35,721 nucleotides of DNA from Streptomyces sp. McG3 (GTDB lineage Bacteria > Actinomycetota > Actinomycetes > Streptomycetales > Streptomycetaceae). Positions 32,798-35,721 of the stretch are shown here, in pieces. Each line of letters begins with the position of its first letter. Position 1 is the first letter of the stretch. The translations under genes were made by a program, and so were the position numbers. The notes below the pieces were generated by a model. The model did not search any database. It had not been told where the DNA came from and saw only the letters and a program-made list of their open reading frames with translations. The stretch covers positions 1-35,721 of the forward strand of contig NZ_JAAXYC010000051.1 in the NCBI RefSeq assembly GCF_018619185.1. The letters run 5' to 3'.

Positions 32798-33790
32798 TCA
32801 GATCCAGCCCCGGCGCGCCGCCTCCGCGCCCGCCTGGAACCTGCTGCGGGCCTGCATCCGGGCCGTCAGCTCCGCGTTCATCCGGCGCACCGTGCGCAGG
32901 GACACCCCCAGCCTGCGGGCGGCCGTCGCGTCCGTGTGCCCCTTCGCCAGCAGGGACAGCAACTCGTCCTCCTGCGGGGTCAGCCCGTTGCCGTCGCGGC
33001 GGGGAGCGGGGCCGAGCGGGGTGGCGGTGGCCCACAACTGCTCGAACAGGAGCCGGGCCACCGCGACGGCGCCCTTGCTCCGCAACTCCAGCGCGCCCGC
33101 CCGGCCGTCGTCGGGGTCCAGCGGCACCAGGGCCACCTCCCCGTCGACCAGGACCATGACCAGCGGCAGGGTGGGCAGCGTACGGCTCTCCGCGCCGAGC
33201 AGGCCCAGCCGGTTCACATAGCGCAGGGTCGACGGATCGTTGCGGAAGCTGTCCTGATAGATGCTGCGGAGCCGCACGCCGCGCTCCAACGCCCGCCGGT
33301 CCAGCGGCCCGCTGGCCTCCAGCGTGTCCGGGGACTGCGCGCCGCCGGGCAGCAGCGAGAGGCACTCCGTCCTGGCCAGCTCGGCCAGTTCGGTCAGCCG
33401 CTCGCGCACCGCGTCGAGCCCCTCCAGCCGTTTGATGACGTCGAAGCCTCCGCCCGCCCGCCGCCCCCGGTCCGTCGTGAGGGCCGACATCGCGTCCCGG
33501 GCGACCTCGAGTCCCCGCTGCTGCCGGGCCAGTTCGGCCTCCCGGCGGGAGAGGAGGAACGGCAGACTCGCGGCCGGGTCCAGCGCGCGGAAGACCGGCG
33601 GGCCCTGCTCCGTACCGCGAGGGCCGTCATCCAGCAGGCACAGCTCGGCCAGCTGGTCCAGAGCCCGGCGCACATCGTCCTCGCTCCGTCCGAGCCGCGC
33701 CACGATCTCGTCCAGCCGCAGCTCCGGCTCCTCCAGGACGAGCCGGTACACCAGCTCCGTCCGTGCGTCCAGCCCCAGTACCTCTAACAT
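32798..33790 (-). CDS. LuxR-type regulator with TrmB-like N-terminal helix-turn-helix
   Basis: The 330-residue protein starts at the ATG at 33790, with GGGGAG six bases upstream; the frame is open further but the rest is non-coding. Residues 1-55 (ARTELVYRLVLEEPELRLDEIVARLGRSEDDVRRAL) look like a winged helix of TrmB type. The middle (about 110-230) is a sensor-like region without receiver features such as a phospho-acceptor pocket. The C-terminus (about 270-318) is a LuxR HTH: GLTPQEDELLSLLAKGHTDATAARRLGVSLRTVRR. Such proteins often lie next to small biosynthetic loci in Streptomyces. It is divergent from the peptide-glycosyltransferase operon. Confidence 0.87.
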   Translation of the reverse strand: MLEVLGLDARTELVYRLVLEEPELRLDEIVARLGRSEDDVRRALDQLAELCLLDDGPRGTEQGPPVFRALDPAASLPFLLSRREAELARQQRGLEVARDAMSALTTDRGRRAGGGFDVIKRLEGLDAVRERLTELAELARTECLSLLPGGAQSPDTLEASGPLDRRALERGVRLRSIYQDSFRNDPSTLRYVNRLGLLGAESRTLPTLPLVMVLVDGEVALVPLDPDDGRAGALELRSKGAVAVARLLFEQLWATATPLGPAPRRDGNGLTPQEDELLSLLAKGHTDATAARRLGVSLRTVRRMNAELTARMQARSRFQAGAEAARRGWI

Positions 33791-34004
33791 CTCTGGCTCC
33801 CCCGCAGATGTCACGCCGTCCCCGCACTTCCGTACGGGACGCCACTTCAGCACCGGGCGCGAGTGTAGGGCCGACGTGTTGTGAAGGTATAGACCAGGTC
33901 CACGGGATGGATGGGCCCCGAGAGGCCGCGCGTGGCCGGAAAGACCGGGGCGGGCGCCGGCCGGGACGGGCGCCGGGCGCCGGCACGCATGGCCGCAAGG
34001 TGTC

Positions 34005-34020
34005 TGGCAGTTGCCTGCCA
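34005..34020. promoter_or_regulatory. TGGCAG-N4-CTGCCA palindrome in the 400-bp gap 33791-34190
   Basis: The gap between the LuxR-type gene and the peptide ORF holds no convincing gene. TGGCAG (34005-34010) and CTGCCA (34015-34020) form a palindrome resembling the one near the AraC-type regulator at 24769-24782. TATAGA near 33887 and TACACT (minus strand, near 33860) are loose -10 candidates. Confidence 0.35.
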
Positions 34021-34146
34021 CCACCGCATCGTCCCAGGCAGCGGGCCCCGTACGGCCGCCGACGGAGCTGGCACCCTGCTGCCCCGCAACTCCCGGCCAC
34101 CCGGAGACCGTGGCTTCCGGGCAGGCGATGGCGACAGGATCAGGCC

Positions 34147-34175
34147 GTCACAAGCCATTCACACACCGCTACATC
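34147..34175 (+). promoter_or_regulatory. Candidate promoter of the peptide-glycosyltransferase operon
   Basis: GTCACA (34147-34152), 17 bases, TACATC (34170-34175) lies 15 bases before the 27-residue ORF. The -35 is a partial match, so an activator such as the divergent LuxR-type protein may be needed. This is inferred. Confidence 0.35.
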
Positions 34176-34190
34176 TTCGAGGAGTTCCCG

Positions 34191-34274
34191 ATGCGTGCGT
34201 TCCGTTCCCCGACCCGCCGCCCCTCGCCGGCCGCACTCGCCGCCACGGGCCGGGAGGGCTTCTCCTGGGGGTGA
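34191..34274 (+). CDS. 27-residue peptide ORF at the head of an overlapping operon
   Basis: The ATG at 34191 has a strong GAGGAG site six bases upstream, which is the best start in the open frame. The peptide begins MRAFRSPTRRPSPAALAAT and ends GREGFSWG. It has five Arg in its first 22 residues and aromatic residues only near the C-terminus, with no Cys. The stop overlaps the GTG of the next gene (GTGA), so ribosomes translating it would re-initiate downstream. It could be a precursor of a modified peptide, a translational leader controlling the following gene, or both. I recognise no family. Confidence 0.55.
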   Translation: MRAFRSPTRRPSPAALAATGREGFSWG

Positions 34275-34681
34275 CCCCGGGAGAACGGGACGCCTCCGTG
34301 TTCCTGGTGACCGCGCTCCTGGTGCGTACCGAACCCCCGCACCCCGACCGGTGGACGGCACGGGACCTGGCCGGGCGGCTGCGCGCCCACCGCGTCGGCG
34401 CCTGCGTCCGAAGCGCCGGACCGCACCCCGGGGGCCCGGTCCATGTGTACGTCTCCGAGAGCCCGGACGGCTCGGTCCGTGCCGCGCTCTACATGGAGAG
34501 CCCCGACTTCGTGCATGCCGAACTGGCCGCGCTGGACTTCCTCCTGACCGTCCTGAGCGCCGCGCGCCCCGCCTCCCTCGGCTGGCTGCCCGCGGCCCTG
34601 GGAGGCCCGGATCCGCACCGACTCCCCGAACCGAAAGGACCGGACCCGCCATGCCACGGGAGCGCCCCACCGTGTCAGTGA
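34271..34681 (+). CDS. Unrecognised 136-residue protein coupled to the peptide ORF
   Basis: The GTG at 34271 overlaps the TGA of the peptide ORF. The product starts VTPGERDASVFLVTALLVRT; a central VHVYVSESPDGSVRAALYMES looks like alternating beta-strands, followed by a helix AELAALDFLLTVLSAA and a Pro-rich tail ending in GPDPPCHGSAPPCQ. There is no signal peptide or transmembrane helix. The size and alternating strands suggest a small alpha/beta domain, but I cannot assign a family. Its last 31 bases overlap the start of the glycosyltransferase gene, supporting one operon. Confidence 0.65.
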   Translation: MTPGERDASVFLVTALLVRTEPPHPDRWTARDLAGRLRAHRVGACVRSAGPHPGGPVHVYVSESPDGSVRAALYMESPDFVHAELAALDFLLTVLSAARPASLGWLPAALGGPDPHRLPEPKGPDPPCHGSAPPCQ

Positions 34682-35679
34682 TCATCCCCAACCACAACTA
34701 CGAGAAGACCCTGCGGGCCTGCCTGGAATCCGTCTACGCCCAGACCCTGAGCCCGTTGGACGTGGTCGTCGTGGACGACGCCAGCACCGACCGCTCGCGC
34801 GACATCGCCCGCGAGTTCCCCTGCGTACTCGTCGCCCGCCCGGACAACGCGGGAGTCTCCGCCGCCCGCAACCTCGGCGTGGCCGCCTCCGCCGGCCAGG
34901 TGCTGTTCTTCCTCGACTCCGACATCGCGTTGGCCCCCGACGCGATCCGGAACGCCGTCGACCTGCTCATGGACGACCCGGAGACCGGCTGCGTCCACGG
35001 CGTCCTGGACCCCGAACCGCTCTTCGACGACGGCCCGGTGGAGGTCTACCACTGTCTGCACGCCCACTTCTGGCGACACCGCAGCGCCGGAGTCGTCGGC
35101 ACCGCCTTCTTCGCGCTGGCCGCGATCGAGCGCCGCGTCTTCGAGGCGACCGGGCCCTTCGACGAGAACCTCCGCGACTCCGAGGACGTCGAGTACAGCG
35201 ACCGCCTCGCCGCCACCCACCGCATCCGCCTCAGCGAGCGGGTGACCGGCCGCCACGACGACGTGGACCGGCTGCTGCCGATGCTCGCCGAGCAGTACCG
35301 CCGCTCCCAACTGCTCGTCCCCGTCGCCGCCGTCGAGCGCCGGCGCGGCGGCGGACTGCGCGCCAACCGCACCGGCGGCGTCCTGGCCGCCGGTCTGGTC
35401 CCGCTCACCCTCCCACTCGCCTTCCTCACCCCTTGGCTGCTCGCCGTGCCCCTGGCGTGCGCCGTGGCCTTCGCGCTGGCGGACCCCGGGCTGTCGCGCT
35501 TCGTGGCCCGCCGCAAGGGGTGGCCCTTCCTGCTCCGCTTCACCGCGCTGCACTTCGCGGTGCACCTGGCGCTGGTCCTCGGCGCGGTGGTCGGCGGGCT
35601 GCGCTGGCTGGTCGACCCCCGCTTCGGCCCCTCCGTCCGGGGCCGCCGCGACCGGCCCGCCCCGGTGGCCGCCCCGTGA
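34651..35679 (+). CDS. Family 2 glycosyltransferase with C-terminal membrane segments
   Basis: This 342-residue protein starts at the ATG at 34651 (MPRERPTVSVIIPNHNYEKT). The GT-A fold is clear: VSVIIPNHNYEKTLRACLES, VVVVDDASTDRSRDIA (nucleotide-sugar site), NAGVSAARNLGVAASAG, and FFLDSDIALAPDA with the DSD metal-binding triad; RDSEDVEYSDRL carries the later acceptor/catalytic ED. Two or three hydrophobic helices (about residues 245-320) anchor it to the membrane, with an Arg-rich tail. Donor and acceptor are unknown. It overlaps both neighbours, 31 bases upstream and four bases (GTGA) downstream. Confidence 0.87.
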   Translation: MPRERPTVSVIIPNHNYEKTLRACLESVYAQTLSPLDVVVVDDASTDRSRDIAREFPCVLVARPDNAGVSAARNLGVAASAGQVLFFLDSDIALAPDAIRNAVDLLMDDPETGCVHGVLDPEPLFDDGPVEVYHCLHAHFWRHRSAGVVGTAFFALAAIERRVFEATGPFDENLRDSEDVEYSDRLAATHRIRLSERVTGRHDDVDRLLPMLAEQYRRSQLLVPVAAVERRRGGGLRANRTGGVLAAGLVPLTLPLAFLTPWLLAVPLACAVAFALADPGLSRFVARRKGWPFLLRFTALHFAVHLALVLGAVVGGLRWLVDPRFGPSVRGRRDRPAPVAAP

Positions 35680-35721
35680 GCGCCGGAGTGGACCAGGAGC
35701 ACGGGGCCGCCGGGGCGGGGG
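35676..35721 (+). CDS. Start of the next gene in the operon (cut by the window edge)
   Basis: A GTG at 35676 overlaps the glycosyltransferase stop (GTGA) and reads VSAGVDQEHGAAGAG to the edge. Only 15 residues are visible, so no function can be given. The overlap is the third in a row in this operon. Confidence 0.5.
   Translation, partial: MSAGVDQEHGAAGAG

Noticed and set aside
33763..34650. Upstream open frame extending the glycosyltransferase by almost 300 codons
   Set aside because: The extension crosses the LuxR start region and the regulatory gap, is Arg/Pro-rich noise, and the GT-A domain begins right after the ATG at 34651.

Overview
The window is high-GC actinobacterial chromosome, almost certainly Streptomyces. 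The evidence is the very high G+C, frequent GTG starts, an intact sigR-rsrA thiol-stress locus, a nrdAB pair behind a cobalamin riboswitch, and a gene order (Fur regulator, catalase, hisN, TetR, SMR, rsgA, aroA, M50, SRAP, hydrolase, sigR, rsrA, TPR, def, nrdBA) that from memory matches the SCO52xx region of S. coelicolor. It is mostly conserved core chromosome. There is no integrase, transposase, CRISPR array or prophage module.

Region 1 (1-7335) is an envelope and proteostasis block: the start of a DUF2342-type zinc metalloprotease, an SDR protein, MoaE, a 56-residue membrane protein, a secreted PDZ/Lon-type protease, a PPA1309-family protein and a large UPF0182 membrane protein. UPF0182, PDZ protease and DUF2342 also cluster in mycobacteria. 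UPF0182 has an upstream match to the SigR promoter consensus.

Region 2 (7346-9931) has two identical initiator tRNA-Met genes, each with its own near-identical terminator, flanking a 686-residue Sel1-repeat protein. Region 3 (9988-12553) holds a Fur/PerR-type repressor (CatR-like) divergent from a monofunctional catalase across a promoter with a 17-bp tandem repeat and a palindrome, then a CBS-pair protein.

Region 4 (12752-18755) contains hisN, a TetR regulator whose 3' end overlaps a Gdx/SugE-type SMR exporter, rsgA, aroA, an M50B membrane protease and an SRAP protein. Region 5 (18800-22025) has an alpha/beta hydrolase broken by a single-base frameshift, then sigR (with a consensus autoregulatory promoter and the coding extension for the long isoform), rsrA and a TPR protein.

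Region 6 (22141-28843) has peptide deformylase, a secreted M15 peptidase with a peptidoglycan-binding domain, a GlxA-like AraC regulator, a small membrane ORF, and nrdA-nrdB under a B12 riboswitch. B12 would shut down this class Ia reductase when the B12-dependent class II enzyme can work. nrdA carries an in-frame palindromic insertion. Region 7 (28844-32622) has a GNAT protein, a lipoprotein, and CstA with its YbdD partner.

Region 8 (32798-35721) is the least explained part. A LuxR-type regulator is divergent from a tightly overlapping operon: a 27-residue peptide ORF, an unrecognised 136-residue protein, a membrane-anchored GT2 glycosyltransferase, and a further gene that runs off the edge. 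This is the best candidate for something undescribed.
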